The notes beneath the pieces are model-generated. The model was not told the DNA's origin. It worked only from the letters and a program-made list of their open reading frames with translations, and did no database searches. DNA of 64,000 bases, taken from contig JAFTFL010000004.1 of the NCBI GenBank assembly GCA_017449525.1, positions 186,001 through 250,000 on the forward strand, read 5' to 3'. Below are positions 8,552 through 17,500 of the stretch, piece by piece. Within the stretch, counting starts at the first letter, position 1. Each line of letters opens with the position of its first letter. Both the position numbers and the translations under genes were made by a program. This stretch comes from Bacteroidales bacterium (GTDB lineage Bacteria; Bacteroidota; Bacteroidia; Bacteroidales; P3).

Positions 8552-9256
8552 ATGAAAATTCGCTTTTTGAAGGCCTGTAACTGGCTACTCCTTTCATTGA
8601 TTGGACTGATGGGCGTAGAGAGTTGTGCAAGCAGCAAAAAGAGTTTTTCCTCACCCTCCGAAGAGAAAGACCCTGTGGCCGAACGCCATGAGATGATGCT
8701 AATGTACGGTGTACCCACACGCAACTATAGGGAAGTACCACGCGCCATAGACGAACCCATTGACCACAACGTTCAGAAAAGCGATACAAACACCACGCAG
8801 CAACGCAAATCAAACAAACGTCGCCAAGAAGGCGAAGCGCGCATAGAGCAACCTGTGATGTACGGCGTACCCACGGTAGATTTTCACGTCAGAGGCCAGA
8901 TCGTTGACGAAAAGAATCGTCCAGTGAAGGGCATACAGGTCATGGTTGTGGGCGAAGGAGCAGATGTTGAAGCAAACAGGATGCCCGAATCGGAGTATTG
9001 GCAGCGCGAACTTCTGCGCATGGCCGACACATCGCAAACAGATGGACGCTTTGACTGCCAGGGTTCGGCTCGAATCAACGAACAGGTGAGGCTTCTCATC
9101 CGCGATGTGGACGGTACAAAAAACGGCGACTACGAGAACCAGTTGCTACTGTTAAACTCCTCCATACTGCGCAACACAAGGTCAGACCAGCCAGTCTCGG
9201 AGAACAACCCCTCCTCGGAACTTAAAATAGTACTGAAGAAAAAAACAAATCGTTAG
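8552..9256 (+). CDS. Putative lipoprotein of a radical SAM/lipoprotein system
   Basis: This 234-residue protein has a lipoprotein-type signal (hydrophobic residues 10-22, Cys at 25 in GVESCASS, although Glu at -2 is unusual). The motif MYGVPT occurs twice, at residues 51-56 and 103-108. The second copy leads into VDFHVRGQIVDEKNRPVKGIQV, an Ig-like/carboxypeptidase-regulatory-type fold. Similar (C/M)YGxPxA motifs are a hallmark of Bacteroidetes lipoproteins encoded beside a radical SAM/SPASM enzyme, and such an enzyme follows 35 bp downstream. The segment between the two motifs (about 70-97) is polar and rich in Lys/Arg/Gln. The lipoprotein could be the substrate of the enzyme, perhaps modified at the YGVPT motif; this is inference. 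The biochemical role is not established. Confidence 0.7.
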   Translation: MKIRFLKACNWLLLSLIGLMGVESCASSKKSFSSPSEEKDPVAERHEMMLMYGVPTRNYREVPRAIDEPIDHNVQKSDTNTTQQRKSNKRRQEGEARIEQPVMYGVPTVDFHVRGQIVDEKNRPVKGIQVMVVGEGADVEANRMPESEYWQRELLRMADTSQTDGRFDCQGSARINEQVRLLIRDVDGTKNGDYENQLLLLNSSILRNTRSDQPVSENNPSSELKIVLKKKTNR

Positions 9257-9291
9257 TCCATTGTTCCTAAGCAAGATCCCCAGCTGAAACC

Positions 9292-10362
9292 ATGTCTAAA
9301 AAACTGGGCTTACGAAAGCGTGTAGCACTGGAGTTGCACCGCCACTACCGCCACAATAACGCTCAACTTCATCCGCTTCGCACCCTATTTTGGGAATGTA
9401 CGCTACGTTGCAACATGAATTGCCGACACTGCGGGAGCGACTGCCGCCAACAAGCTTCACAGCAGGATATGCCAGTGGCAGACTTCATACGCGTGGTGGA
9501 TAGTCTACTCCCACACGTTGACCCACACAAGACCTTTGTAGTTTTCACTGGTGGAGAAGCCCTACTCCGCTCCGACCTGGAGGAAGCTGGGACAGAACTC
9601 TATCGACGGGAGATGCCTTGGGGCTTCGTGAGCAACGGGCTCTTGCTTGACGAACACAGACTGGAGAGCTTGCTGGATGCAGGCCTGCACTCCGCCACAA
9701 TTTCACTGGATGGCTTTGAGCAGACTCACAACTTGATGAGGCGTAACGCTCACAGCTTTGAAGGGGCAGCGCGTGCCATCAAACTTCTTGCAGCCACACC
9801 CGAACTGGTTTGGGATGTGGTCACCTGTGTAACACCAAACAACATAGGGCAGTTGAAAGATCTGCATGATTACCTCTACAGCATTGGGGTGCGCCGATGG
9901 CGACTGTTCTCCGTAGTACCCATGGGCAGAGCAGCTACCAACGCTGACCTTCAACTTTCAAACGACGACTTTCGTGGCTTGATGGCATTCATTAAGGAGT
10001 GCCGCACACAAAGACGCGTGGCTGTCAACTATGGATGCGAGGGCTTTCTGGGCTCATATGAAGGAGAGGTGCGAGACCAGTTATTCTACTGTCGCGCTGG
10101 TATTGAAGTGGCCTCCATACTGTGCGACGGGTCCATATCGGGGTGTACCAGCATACGGAGCAACTACCATCAAGGCAACATCTATCAAGACGATTTCTGG
10201 GAGGTGTGGGGAAACAGGTTTACGCCGTACCGCGAGCACTCATGGATGCGCAAGGGCGAATGTGCGGAGTGCGCGATGTTCCGCTATTGTGAAGGAAGCG
10301 GCATGCACCTAAGAGACAACAACGGCGACATACTGTTTTGCCACCTGCACCGACTACAATAG
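9292..10362 (+). CDS. Radical SAM/SPASM protein (lipoprotein-associated family)
   Basis: The 356-residue protein has the 4Fe-4S cluster motif C40-x3-C44-x2-C47 within WECTLRCNMNCRHCGSDC, then FTGGEALLR (the GGE SAM-binding motif). A SPASM-type C-terminal region carries further cysteines: CRAGIEVASILCDGSISGC, then C-x2-C-x5-C in GECAECAMFRYC and a final FCHLHRLQ. SPASM enzymes typically modify peptides or proteins. It lies 35 bp after the lipoprotein gene and is surely co-transcribed, which matches the described Bacteroidetes rSAM/lipoprotein pair. It ends 6 bp from the converging cardiolipin synthase gene. The substrate and chemistry are unknown; the lipoprotein is the obvious candidate. Confidence 0.82.
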   Translation: MSKKLGLRKRVALELHRHYRHNNAQLHPLRTLFWECTLRCNMNCRHCGSDCRQQASQQDMPVADFIRVVDSLLPHVDPHKTFVVFTGGEALLRSDLEEAGTELYRREMPWGFVSNGLLLDEHRLESLLDAGLHSATISLDGFEQTHNLMRRNAHSFEGAARAIKLLAATPELVWDVVTCVTPNNIGQLKDLHDYLYSIGVRRWRLFSVVPMGRAATNADLQLSNDDFRGLMAFIKECRTQRRVAVNYGCEGFLGSYEGEVRDQLFYCRAGIEVASILCDGSISGCTSIRSNYHQGNIYQDDFWEVWGNRFTPYREHSWMRKGECAECAMFRYCEGSGMHLRDNNGDILFCHLHRLQ

Positions 10363-10368
10363 AAATCG

Positions 10369-11793
10369 CTATAGCAACGGTGCGGACAACCGCGCCACAG
10401 ACTCGAATATACGCTTCATTACAGGCCGATTGCTCCACACCATCGGGTCAACAACACGACTGTCTACAATGTCCTGCTCAAAGATTTTGCGAAGCCGCAC
10501 CACTTCCTGCTCTCCATAGAAAAAGGTATTGACTTCAAAATTCTGCTCGAGACTCCGCGAATCAAGATTGGTTGAGCCCACTGTAGCCACCGCGTCATCG
10601 CAGACCATGGTCTTGGCGTGCAGGTAACCTTTCTCATAGAAGTACACCTTCACCCCCGCCTCCATCACGTTATCCAAATAGGAATGCGACGCCCAGTGAA
10701 TCAGCTTTCCCCGATCAGCACTTAACGGCATCATGATACGCACGTCCACTCCAGAAAGAGCCGCGTTGCAAAGGGCAACGCGCAAAGGCTCGGTAGGCAT
10801 GAAGTATGGGCTCTGAAGATAAAGATACTGACGGCTTTGCGCAATGATTTGCAGCATGCACTGCATGACCGTATTCCATCGATCCATTGGACCCGCCGTT
10901 ACCACCTGAACAACCGACTGGAATTTAGGCAAGACTGGCTGCAATGGAAAATAGGAGGGGGAGCATAGAAGCTGCTTGGTGGCAAAATGCCAGTCGGCCA
11001 GAAAAGCCACCTGCAGTTGCGAGACGGCAGGACCTGTAATCCGCGTATGCGTGTCACGCCACGTACCCCCTTTGATACCACGCTGATAGCGTTCAGCTAT
11101 GTTCATGCCGCCCGAATAGCCCACTGCACCATCGACCACGACCACTTTCCGGTGATTGCGACAATTCACGTCGCGCGTAACAATGGAGCGCCAAAAACGG
11201 AGAAACGATACAACCTCTACCCCACCGAGCCGCATATCGTTATAAAAACGGCTTCGCACCCCAAGATTACCAGCACTATCGAACATCAGTCGAACCTCAA
11301 CCCCCTCACGCGCCTTCCTCACCAACAGTTCAGCCAACTGCCTACCCACTGGGTCATCCTCTATTATGTAGAAGAGTACATGGATGTGATGCCGTGCGTT
11401 CTCAATGTCGCGCAGCAAAGCTGGAAACATGTCGGAGAACTCGGTATAGAACGTTACCTCGTTGGCTTTCTGCAGTGGTGCGCTGTTCGCTGCCTTAGCG
11501 AGTAGTGCCAAATTGGACTGCATGGGCGACAGCAATCCACATCGGGGATCAACATCCTCGCTGTGGTCGCAGCATTCCGACAACTTTTGCAAATCGGAGC
11601 TTGATATGATGCGCCGACTGCGAAAGTTCTTCCCAAACAAGAAGTAAATAACCAACCCCACAACGGGCAGAAACAATATCACCATCACCCAAGCCAATGT
11701 CTTCATTGGCTCATGATTCTCAAGCACCACAATTGTAATAGCGCTCAAGATGAGCACAACAAACAGTATTTCAGTCAGCAGTGGAGAAAGCAT
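10369..11793 (-). CDS. cls: Cardiolipin synthase (phospholipase D superfamily)
   Basis: The 474-residue membrane protein has two N-terminal transmembrane segments (about 5-23 and 35-53, ending VIYFLFGKNFRSRR). Two HKD motifs follow: NHRKVVVVDG (about residue 220) and LHAKTMVCDD (about 405). It condenses two phosphatidylglycerols, or PG and PE, to cardiolipin at the inner membrane. Length and layout are those of bacterial Cls. Upstream (11794-11984) is a spacer with a perfect 14-bp palindrome at 11866. The 3' end converges with the radical SAM gene with only 6 bp between the stop codons. Confidence 0.92.
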   Translation of the reverse strand: MLSPLLTEILFVVLILSAITIVVLENHEPMKTLAWVMVILFLPVVGLVIYFLFGKNFRSRRIISSSDLQKLSECCDHSEDVDPRCGLLSPMQSNLALLAKAANSAPLQKANEVTFYTEFSDMFPALLRDIENARHHIHVLFYIIEDDPVGRQLAELLVRKAREGVEVRLMFDSAGNLGVRSRFYNDMRLGGVEVVSFLRFWRSIVTRDVNCRNHRKVVVVDGAVGYSGGMNIAERYQRGIKGGTWRDTHTRITGPAVSQLQVAFLADWHFATKQLLCSPSYFPLQPVLPKFQSVVQVVTAGPMDRWNTVMQCMLQIIAQSRQYLYLQSPYFMPTEPLRVALCNAALSGVDVRIMMPLSADRGKLIHWASHSYLDNVMEAGVKVYFYEKGYLHAKTMVCDDAVATVGSTNLDSRSLEQNFEVNTFFYGEQEVVRLRKIFEQDIVDSRVVDPMVWSNRPVMKRIFESVARLSAPLL

Positions 11794-11865
11794 AGTAACG
11801 AATTACTGTGTATACCTGGCAGGATACGATATACATTGACCTCATTTTCATATCCATCGTTCAGC

Positions 11866-11879
11866 TGCACAATTGTGCA
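11866..11879. promoter_or_regulatory. Perfect 14-bp palindrome upstream of cls
   Basis: TGCACAATTGTGCA lies 73 bp upstream of the cls start in the pdxJ-cls spacer. A dimeric repressor could bind it, but nothing in the window identifies one. Confidence 0.35.
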
Positions 11880-11984
11880 TGCAGAGCAATACATTTACTC
11901 ATCGCCTCAAGAATATGTAGAAATACAACCACTGAAGGGAACTAAAAACCGATACAGGGAGCCATTCTCCGCATTAGATAAAAG

Positions 11985-12728
11985 CTATCGAAGACAATTG
12001 AGATATTGCTGGATGGTGTTCTCTATACCCAGGTAGAGGGCATCGCTGATGAGGGCGTGACCAATGGAGACTTCGTCAGTTTCAGGTACGCATTGATGGA
12101 AATAGCTCAAGTTCTCCAATGACAAATCATGTCCAGCATTAAGACCCAAGCCGTTTGCTTTTGCTACATGAACGGCCTCAACAAAGGGTTGAATGGCACG
12201 CTCCTTACCTACCATATAGTGCGATGCATAGCTTTCGGTGTAGAGCTCCACTCTATCTGTGCCAGTACGCGCGGCGAGTTCTATCATTCGGGGAATGGCA
12301 TCGATGAAGATACTGACCCTTATACCACATGACTGGAACTCCCTAACGATGTCGGCAAGATAAGTCTGATGGCACTCTGTATCCCATCCAGCATTACTTG
12401 TCAATACGTTTTCGGCATCTGGCACAAGGGTTACCTGTGTAGGACGCACGGCTTTCACAAGGTCAACAAAACTGTAGGGACCTTCGTCCACATGGTCGCG
12501 TTCACCAAGGGGGTTGCCTTCTATATTGAACTCTGTACGAACCACCTCTTTCAGAGCAAAAACATCGGCGTAGCGAATGTGCCGCTCATCGGGACGGGGA
12601 TGCACCGTAATACCCTGTGCACCGAACCGTTCGCAGTCCTGTGCAAAACGGACTACATCTGGAACATTACCACCACGAGCATTGCGAATGGTGGCTACCT
12701 TATTTATATTGACACTAAGTTTGGTCAT
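11985..12728 (-). CDS. pdxJ: Pyridoxine 5'-phosphate synthase
   Basis: The 247-residue TIM barrel condenses 1-deoxyxylulose 5-phosphate with 3-amino-2-oxopropyl phosphate in vitamin B6 synthesis. Seen are the N-terminal [21 protein letters not shown], the [12 protein letters not shown] active-site loop, and [15 protein letters not shown] near the C-terminus. These are standard for PdxJ. It lies 46 bp downstream of metK on the same strand and may be transcribed with it. The start ATG at 12728 gives the usual length. Confidence 0.95.
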   Translation of the reverse strand: MTKLSVNINKVATIRNARGGNVPDVVRFAQDCERFGAQGITVHPRPDERHIRYADVFALKEVVRTEFNIEGNPLGERDHVDEGPYSFVDLVKAVRPTQVTLVPDAENVLTSNAGWDTECHQTYLADIVREFQSCGIRVSIFIDAIPRMIELAARTGTDRVELYTESYASHYMVGKERAIQPFVEAVHVAKANGLGLNAGHDLSLENLSYFHQCVPETDEVSIGHALISDALYLGIENTIQQYLNCLR

Positions 12729-12774
12729 CGTTGCGAAGAATTACTATTTACACTACTGTTGAATGAGAACGTGT

Positions 12775-14028
12775 TCAAAGAGCGAATGCGTCACGGATAG
12801 CGTCGACCCTATCAAGTTTCTCCCATCCGAAGAACTGAACACGTCGCACTTCGGGACGCCCATCAACCAACACCGTAACATCAGCCTCGTAGGGGTCGCG
12901 TCCCATGTGTCCATAAGCAGCAGTGGGAGCGTAGATAGGGTTCTTGAGTCCAAAACGTTCCACTATGGCGTAGGGCCGCAAGTCAAATAGCTGTCGTAAA
13001 CGCTGGGCGACCTCTCCATCGGACAACGCCACACGCGCCGTCCCAAAAGTGTTGACGTAAAGACCAACAGGTTCTGCCACTCCAATGGCGTAGGCTACCT
13101 GCACAAGAACCTCGCTGCACAAACCTGCAGCCACAAGATTTTTGGCAATATGCCGTACAGCATAAGCCGCCGAACGGTCCACCTTGCTACTATCCTTACC
13201 ACTAAAGGCACCGCCACCGTGTGCACCCCGACCTCCGTAGGTATCCACTACTATCTTACGACCCGTGAGGCCCGTATCGCCATGTGGTCCGCCAATGACG
13301 AACTTTCCTGTCGGGTTGACATGCAACTTGTAGCAGTGATTAGCAAATAGAGCCTGGGTAGGTGTGGGCAAACGTCGTAGTACACGTGGTATCAATATCG
13401 TTTCCACATCACGACGAATCGTGGCAAGCATAGCCTCTTCGGTGTCGAACTCGTCATGTTGCGTACTGATGACAATGGTATCAATGCATTCGGGTTGGCC
13501 ATTGTCAGCGTACTTCACCGTTACTTGGCTCTTCGCGTCAGGGCGCAGATAAGTCATCTGTTTCCCCTCATGACGAATAGCAGAGAGCTCCTGCATCAGC
13601 ATGTGAGCCAATGTTATGGGGAGCGGCATAAACTCGGCTGTCTCACTGCATGCATAGCCAAACATCATGCCTTGGTCGCCTGCGCCCTGCTCTTCACCAT
13701 CGGCACGTTCCACACCTTGATTGATGTCGTCCGACTGCTGATGAATTGCTGTCAGAACTCCACACGATTCAGCATCGAACTGATATTCACTCTTAGTATA
13801 ACCAATCCTCCGTATTGTATCGCGCACCGTCTGCTGCACGTCGACGTAGGCTTCTGCCTTCACCTCGCCGCTGACAATTGTCAAACCCGTAGTAACAAGC
13901 GTCTCACACGCCACTTTCGCATTAGAATCTTGGCGCAAAAACTCGTCCAACAGTGCATCGCTTATCTGGTCGGCCACCTTGTCTGGATGCCCTTCACTGA
14001 CTGATTCGGACGTAAAAAAATAACTCAT
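12775..14028 (-). CDS. metK: S-adenosylmethionine synthetase
   Basis: The 417-residue enzyme makes SAM from methionine and ATP. Signatures include [24 protein letters not shown] (methionine-binding/His loop), [12 protein letters not shown] and [19 protein letters not shown] (P-loop-like motif). No SAM riboswitch-like leader exists: only 39 bp separate it from the HD-domain gene upstream on the same strand, so it is probably the second gene of an operon HD protein-metK-pdxJ. The product also feeds the radical SAM enzyme encoded nearby, though that is a housekeeping link only. Confidence 0.96.
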   Translation of the reverse strand: MSYFFTSESVSEGHPDKVADQISDALLDEFLRQDSNAKVACETLVTTGLTIVSGEVKAEAYVDVQQTVRDTIRRIGYTKSEYQFDAESCGVLTAIHQQSDDINQGVERADGEEQGAGDQGMMFGYACSETAEFMPLPITLAHMLMQELSAIRHEGKQMTYLRPDAKSQVTVKYADNGQPECIDTIVISTQHDEFDTEEAMLATIRRDVETILIPRVLRRLPTPTQALFANHCYKLHVNPTGKFVIGGPHGDTGLTGRKIVVDTYGGRGAHGGGAFSGKDSSKVDRSAAYAVRHIAKNLVAAGLCSEVLVQVAYAIGVAEPVGLYVNTFGTARVALSDGEVAQRLRQLFDLRPYAIVERFGLKNPIYAPTAAYGHMGRDPYEADVTVLVDGRPEVRRVQFFGWEKLDRVDAIRDAFAL

Positions 14029-14067
14029 AACTTAAATTGCAATTGTAGGGAAATAGTTCAATATTAT

Positions 14068-14937
14068 TTACTTCACTGCCTGCTTGACCACATGGGTCGA
14101 CAAGGCCGAGGAATACTCCATGTTGCCACAGTTTTCAATAGTATCTGTCTTTGCGGAGATGTTGTCAAGCATGTGCACAATCACAGCCTCCATAGAGCAG
14201 GGCATGACAGGGGAACCAAACTCCAGCTGACCATGGTGAGCCAACACGATGTGAACAATGGCATTAACCTCCTCTTGTGCGATATTGCGCCGTTCGAGTT
14301 CTTGCTGCAGAGCGTTGGCAGAAATATACACATGACCCAACTGATAGGCTATCGGCTGGTTGTCTCCACTGCGCGTATACGTCATCACTTTACCGTAGTC
14401 ATGAAAGAGAATAGCCAGCGTACAGTGGTCTAAACGCACTGGATACGGCAAGCAGGGATAGAGGCCTTCCAACATGTGCAACATCTGATACGTGTGGTTG
14501 AGCAGTCCGCCACAAAAGGCATGGTGAATGGACGTTGCCGCAGGATACTGCGAATAGACATCGAACAATTTGTCTGCCGCGTACGCTATCAAATCATTTA
14601 ACTCAGAGCCCTCGCTCATATCAAGTAGATGAAGAATGGTATTTTTCCACAGCTCTCGTTCTATTGGATGAGGGAGCAAACCGTACAACGGATGTCCTGG
14701 CATAACCATATCCAACGGCAACATATCAGCCTTCCGAGCCGAACGTTTTCCATCATTGTCCTGAATATAAGCAAATCTTACCAATTGACCAACCGCTGGT
14801 GCTTCGGTTGACGCCACATCCCACACGGCCAGATTAATCTCTTCCTCCTCGTTCTTCAGCCTCAAATTGCAAAAAGGCGACCCTAAACGCGTTGTGCCAT
14901 TGGTTCGTCCCACTACAAGATAATCATTGCTATTCAT
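14068..14937 (-). CDS. HD-domain protein (possible YhaM-like 3'-5' exoribonuclease)
   Basis: The 289-residue product starts MNSNDYLVVGRTNGTTRLGSPF (ATG 14937; a longer frame begins only with TTG). Residues 1-75 look like an OB-fold nucleic-acid-binding domain. An HD domain follows, with GGLLNHTYQML, LAILFHDYGKVM (the HD pair) and IVLAHHGQLEFGSPV. This OB-HD order matches the YhaM/CBF1 family of 3'-5' exoribonucleases, so RNA turnover is a reasonable guess but not shown. It is the first gene of a likely operon with metK and pdxJ. A possible promoter box (TATTTTTG on the minus strand) lies at 15106-15113. Confidence 0.7.
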   Translation of the reverse strand: MNSNDYLVVGRTNGTTRLGSPFCNLRLKNEEEEINLAVWDVASTEAPAVGQLVRFAYIQDNDGKRSARKADMLPLDMVMPGHPLYGLLPHPIERELWKNTILHLLDMSEGSELNDLIAYAADKLFDVYSQYPAATSIHHAFCGGLLNHTYQMLHMLEGLYPCLPYPVRLDHCTLAILFHDYGKVMTYTRSGDNQPIAYQLGHVYISANALQQELERRNIAQEEVNAIVHIVLAHHGQLEFGSPVMPCSMEAVIVHMLDNISAKTDTIENCGNMEYSSALSTHVVKQAVK

Positions 14938-15422
14938 ATACCATTCATTCAAAAATGTAGGATAATACTATTCCACCGCCTTGACTTCGCCCAATATTCC
15001 CTGTTCAATTCTATTATCACCTTTTTATCCTGTACACCGTGAACGTTCATTATTAATCGCCAAACGCAAGCCTTCTTCCCCCACACCTCTTCGCAAATAC
15101 AAATGCAAAAATACACATTTTACATAACTTACGCAACCCAATCTCCCTTTGCACCCCTCCTCGTAGCCTTTCCTGCCGCACACTTCCACATAACCGACTG
15201 CCATACATCTTCCTATATTCACTTCGACTCCGCAGTCTCTGCACAACATCAACTTTCACTACGTAGTTCGACAAAAACAACCGACCTGCACGCTATTCCC
15301 TCATGCCCTCAACAGACTCTTTTGCCCAAGGTTCCCAATTATACCTCTCGTCGTAGAGAGTTCACACCCTTCACACGCCATCAACACATCTATCATCTGC
15401 CGCAAAAGCCCACCTTCTGTAC
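14938..15422. other. 485-bp intergenic stretch, C/T-rich and G-poor on the plus strand
   Basis: Nothing here reads as a gene in any frame. The plus strand from 15115 to 15420 is rich in C, T and A with very few G. A -7-like box for the HD gene lies at 15106-15113 (minus strand). A second, longer gap of the same composition lies at 28940-29700. Confidence 0.5.
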
Positions 15423-15464
15423 ATAAATAAGAAGAGGACCTCGTTATTTCGAAGTCCTCTTCTT
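15423..15464 (-). terminator. Terminator of the rpsF-rpsR-rplI operon
   Basis: AAGAAGAGGAC (15429-15439) and GTCCTCTTCTT (15454-15464) make an 11-bp stem. Read on the minus strand it is followed by ATTTATGT. It lies 31 bp past the rplI stop. Confidence 0.85.
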
Positions 15465-15494
15465 AACAACATGTAATCTCAGTTCGTGGACTGA

Positions 15495-15944
15495 TTACTC
15501 AGACACGACCTCGAGGTTAACCTGAGCTTTAATGTCCTTATGGATGTTTACCTGAGCGGTGTAGTTACCGACAGTCTTAATCTTCGAACCGTCCACAACA
15601 ATTTTCTTACGATCCACATCGTAGTTGTGCTGCTCTTTCAGTGCTTCAGCAATCTGAATATTGCCAATAGCACCGAACAGTTGACCGTTCTCACCCACCT
15701 TGGTGATAATACGCACCGTTTTCCCATCAAGAGCTGCCTTCAACGTGTCAGCGTCCTTTCTGAGCTTCTCCTCTTTGAAAGCTTGCTGTCTAACATTCTC
15801 TGCATGCACCTTCTTATTCGAAGGGGTAGCGATAATAGCCAAACCTTGTGGAAGAAGATAGTTGTTAGCGTATCCGTTCTTTACTTTAACGATATCGTCC
15901 TTGTAGCCCAACTTGGCCACGTCTTGAATCAAAATAACTTCCAT
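15495..15944 (-). CDS. rplI: 50S ribosomal protein bL9
   Basis: The 149-residue product starts MEVILIQDVAKLGYKDDIVKVKNGYANNYLLP, the conserved N-terminal rRNA-binding domain of bL9. It is followed by a long connecting helix and a C-terminal domain with GENGQLFGAIGNIQIAEAL. ATG 15944 is chosen; a TTG five codons upstream is not needed. It is the last gene of rpsF-rpsR-rplI, with a strong terminator after it. Confidence 0.97.
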   Translation of the reverse strand: MEVILIQDVAKLGYKDDIVKVKNGYANNYLLPQGLAIIATPSNKKVHAENVRQQAFKEEKLRKDADTLKAALDGKTVRIITKVGENGQLFGAIGNIQIAEALKEQHNYDVDRKKIVVDGSKIKTVGNYTAQVNIHKDIKAQVNLEVVSE

Positions 15945-15962
15945 CTCTATTTCCTCCAAAGA

Positions 15963-16229
15963 TTATTTTAAACAATCGGCCACATAAGGTAGCAGCGCTA
16001 AGTGGCGGGCTCTCTTTATAGCTTTCGACACTTTCTTCTGGTACTTGTTCGACGTACCCGTAATGCGACGAGGAAGAATCTTCCCTTGCTCATTCACGAA
16101 CTTCAACAGGAAGTCTGCATCCTTATAATCTATATACTTTATGCCAAGTTTCTTGAAACGGCAATACTTCTTGCGTTGCGTCTCAACAGCTATGGGGGTC
16201 AAATATCTTATTTCGGTCTCGTTTGCCAT
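15963..16229 (-). CDS. rpsR: 30S ribosomal protein bS18
   Basis: The 88-residue protein has [26 protein letters not shown] and [31 protein letters not shown], the bS18 signature. It lies 18 bp upstream of rplI and 94 bp downstream of rpsF; bS18 pairs with bS6 on the 30S platform. The Cys in KKYC is one of the zinc-site remnants common in this family. Confidence 0.97.
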   Translation of the reverse strand: MANETEIRYLTPIAVETQRKKYCRFKKLGIKYIDYKDADFLLKFVNEQGKILPRRITGTSNKYQKKVSKAIKRARHLALLPYVADCLK

Positions 16230-16323
16230 GATTCTATATCCTTAATGTATCCACGAAAAAGACTTGCCTCTACGTTCTTCTTATTCTCAGCGCAGACAGT
16301 CTTTCTCTGGCAACTTCATTTTC

Positions 16324-16683
16324 TTATTGTTCTTGTTTTCCTTCGGAAGCCTCTTTCTTTGCGTTGCGCTTCTTCTCGTTGTAAGCAATGGCATGCTTGT
16401 CGAGCGAAACGGTCAAGAAACGGAGCAAACGCTCATCACGCTTGTAAGCAACCTCCAAGTCGTTAATAAGACTACCCTCAGCCTTGAACTCAATTAGGTA
16501 ATAGAAACCTGTGGTTTTTTTCTTGATTGGGTACGCCAACTTGCGCATTCCCCAATTGTTGGTGTATACGATCTCTGCACCATTCTTTTCCAAGAAGTCA
16601 GTGTACTTCTTAACCGTTTCCTTCATCTGATCGTCAGACAAAACGGGAGTTACAATGAAAACGGTTTCATACTGATTAATCAT
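16324..16683 (-). CDS. rpsF: 30S ribosomal protein bS6
   Basis: The 119-residue product MINQYETVFIVTPVLSDDQMKETVKKYTDFL... is bS6, with NNWGMRKLAYPIKKKTTGFYYLIEF in the middle and a charged C-terminal tail (EKKRNAKKEASEGKQEQ). Start ATG 16683 is chosen over an in-frame upstream start inside the spacer to tRNA-Thr. Only 43 bp separate it from tRNA-Thr on the same strand, with no terminator between, so read-through from the tRNA cluster is possible. Confidence 0.96.
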   Translation of the reverse strand: MINQYETVFIVTPVLSDDQMKETVKKYTDFLEKNGAEIVYTNNWGMRKLAYPIKKKTTGFYYLIEFKAEGSLINDLEVAYKRDERLLRFLTVSLDKHAIAYNEKKRNAKKEASEGKQEQ

Positions 16684-16726
16684 CGGTTGTTGATTTTTTT
16701 GAATAATGTAGAACAAAATAAATGAG

Positions 16727-16799
<73 letters not shown>

Positions 16800-16820
16800 C
16801 TAACAGATTTCGGACAAAAC

Positions 16821-16836
16821 AAGCACGGGGTGTAGC
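16821..16836 (+). repeat. Inverted 16-bp copy of the tRNA-Pro 5' end
   Basis: AAGCACGGGGTGTAGC on the plus strand exactly matches the minus-strand sequence that covers the tRNA-Pro 5' end and its leader (16926-16941). The two copies are in inverted orientation and flank the tRNA gene. Confidence 0.7.
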
Positions 16837-16861
16837 ACACTGCCTTTCGCCCACTATCCTG

Positions 16862-16935
16862 TCGGGGTGAGAAGACTCGAACTTCCGGCCTCCACGTCCC
16901 GAACGTGGCGCGCTAGCCAACTGCGCTACACCCCG
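16862..16935 (-). tRNA. tRNA-Pro (anticodon CGG)
   Basis: Acceptor CGGGGTG/CACCCCG with discriminator A, D-arm GCGC...GCGC, anticodon stem CCACG/CGTGG with loop TTCGGGA. The C1 start and A73 are usual for bacterial tRNA-Pro. CCA is not encoded. Confidence 0.95.
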
Positions 16936-16942
16936 TGCTTAG

Positions 16943-17015
16943 TGTCCTGGCAGGGACTCGAACCCTGGACCCATTGATTAAGAGTCAATTGCTCTACCAA
17001 CTGAGCTACCAAGAC
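16943..17015 (-). tRNA. tRNA-Lys (anticodon CTT)
   Basis: Acceptor GTCTTGG/CCAGGAC, discriminator A, anticodon stem ATTGA/TCAAT with loop CTCTTAA. It is 7 bp upstream of tRNA-Pro on the same strand. CCA is not encoded. Confidence 0.95.
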
Positions 17016-17078
17016 AACTATCACTTGATAATTATGAAAACGATTCAGCAACCTACTGTCGATAAAAGAACTGGTTTG

Positions 17079-17162
17079 TACTCCGGGTGGGACTTGAACC
17101 CACACGCCTTACACAGGCAAGGGATTTTAAGTCCCTCGTGTCTACCATTCCACCACCAGAGC
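17079..17162 (-). tRNA. tRNA-Leu (anticodon TAA)
   Basis: An 84-nt class II tRNA with a long variable arm (TGCCTGTGTAAGGCG). Acceptor GCTCTGG/CCGGAGT, anticodon stem AGGGA/TCCCT with loop CTTAAAA. CCA is not encoded. Confidence 0.95.
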
Positions 17163-17220
17163 ATATCCCCCTTATGGCCACTTGGCCAAGGGAAGCACCC
17201 TTGGGTGGGTGATATCCATG

Positions 17221-17293
<73 letters not shown>

Positions 17294-17362
17294 GTTATTC
17301 CGCCTTCCGACAAGAGTTGCTTCTTGTATTCATTACTTCCACGATGTCAAAGAACCTCTGTG

Positions 17363-17435
<73 letters not shown>

Positions 17436-17462
17436 GGATGGATTTCACTGCGAAATCGGATG

Positions 17463-17496
17463 CAAAGGTACGACTTTTTCGACAATGAACAGCAAA
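17463..17496 (-). promoter_or_regulatory. Promoter of the tRNA cluster
   Basis: On the minus strand a TTTG (17493-17496) and TACCTTTG (17463-17470) are spaced by 22 bp, close to the Bacteroidota consensus. It overlaps the region just past the mutS stop codon (17501), so the tRNA cluster can start here or be reached by mutS read-through. Confidence 0.6.
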
Positions 17497-17500
17497 AACG

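Noticed and set aside
14029..14067. SAM riboswitch upstream of metK
   Set aside because: Only 39 bp lie between the HD-domain gene and metK, too short for a SAM aptamer plus expression platform.
15103..15426. 107-codon plus-strand frame upstream of the rplI terminator
   Set aside because: Composition is that of the surrounding C/T-rich non-coding DNA, and it ends in the terminator stem.
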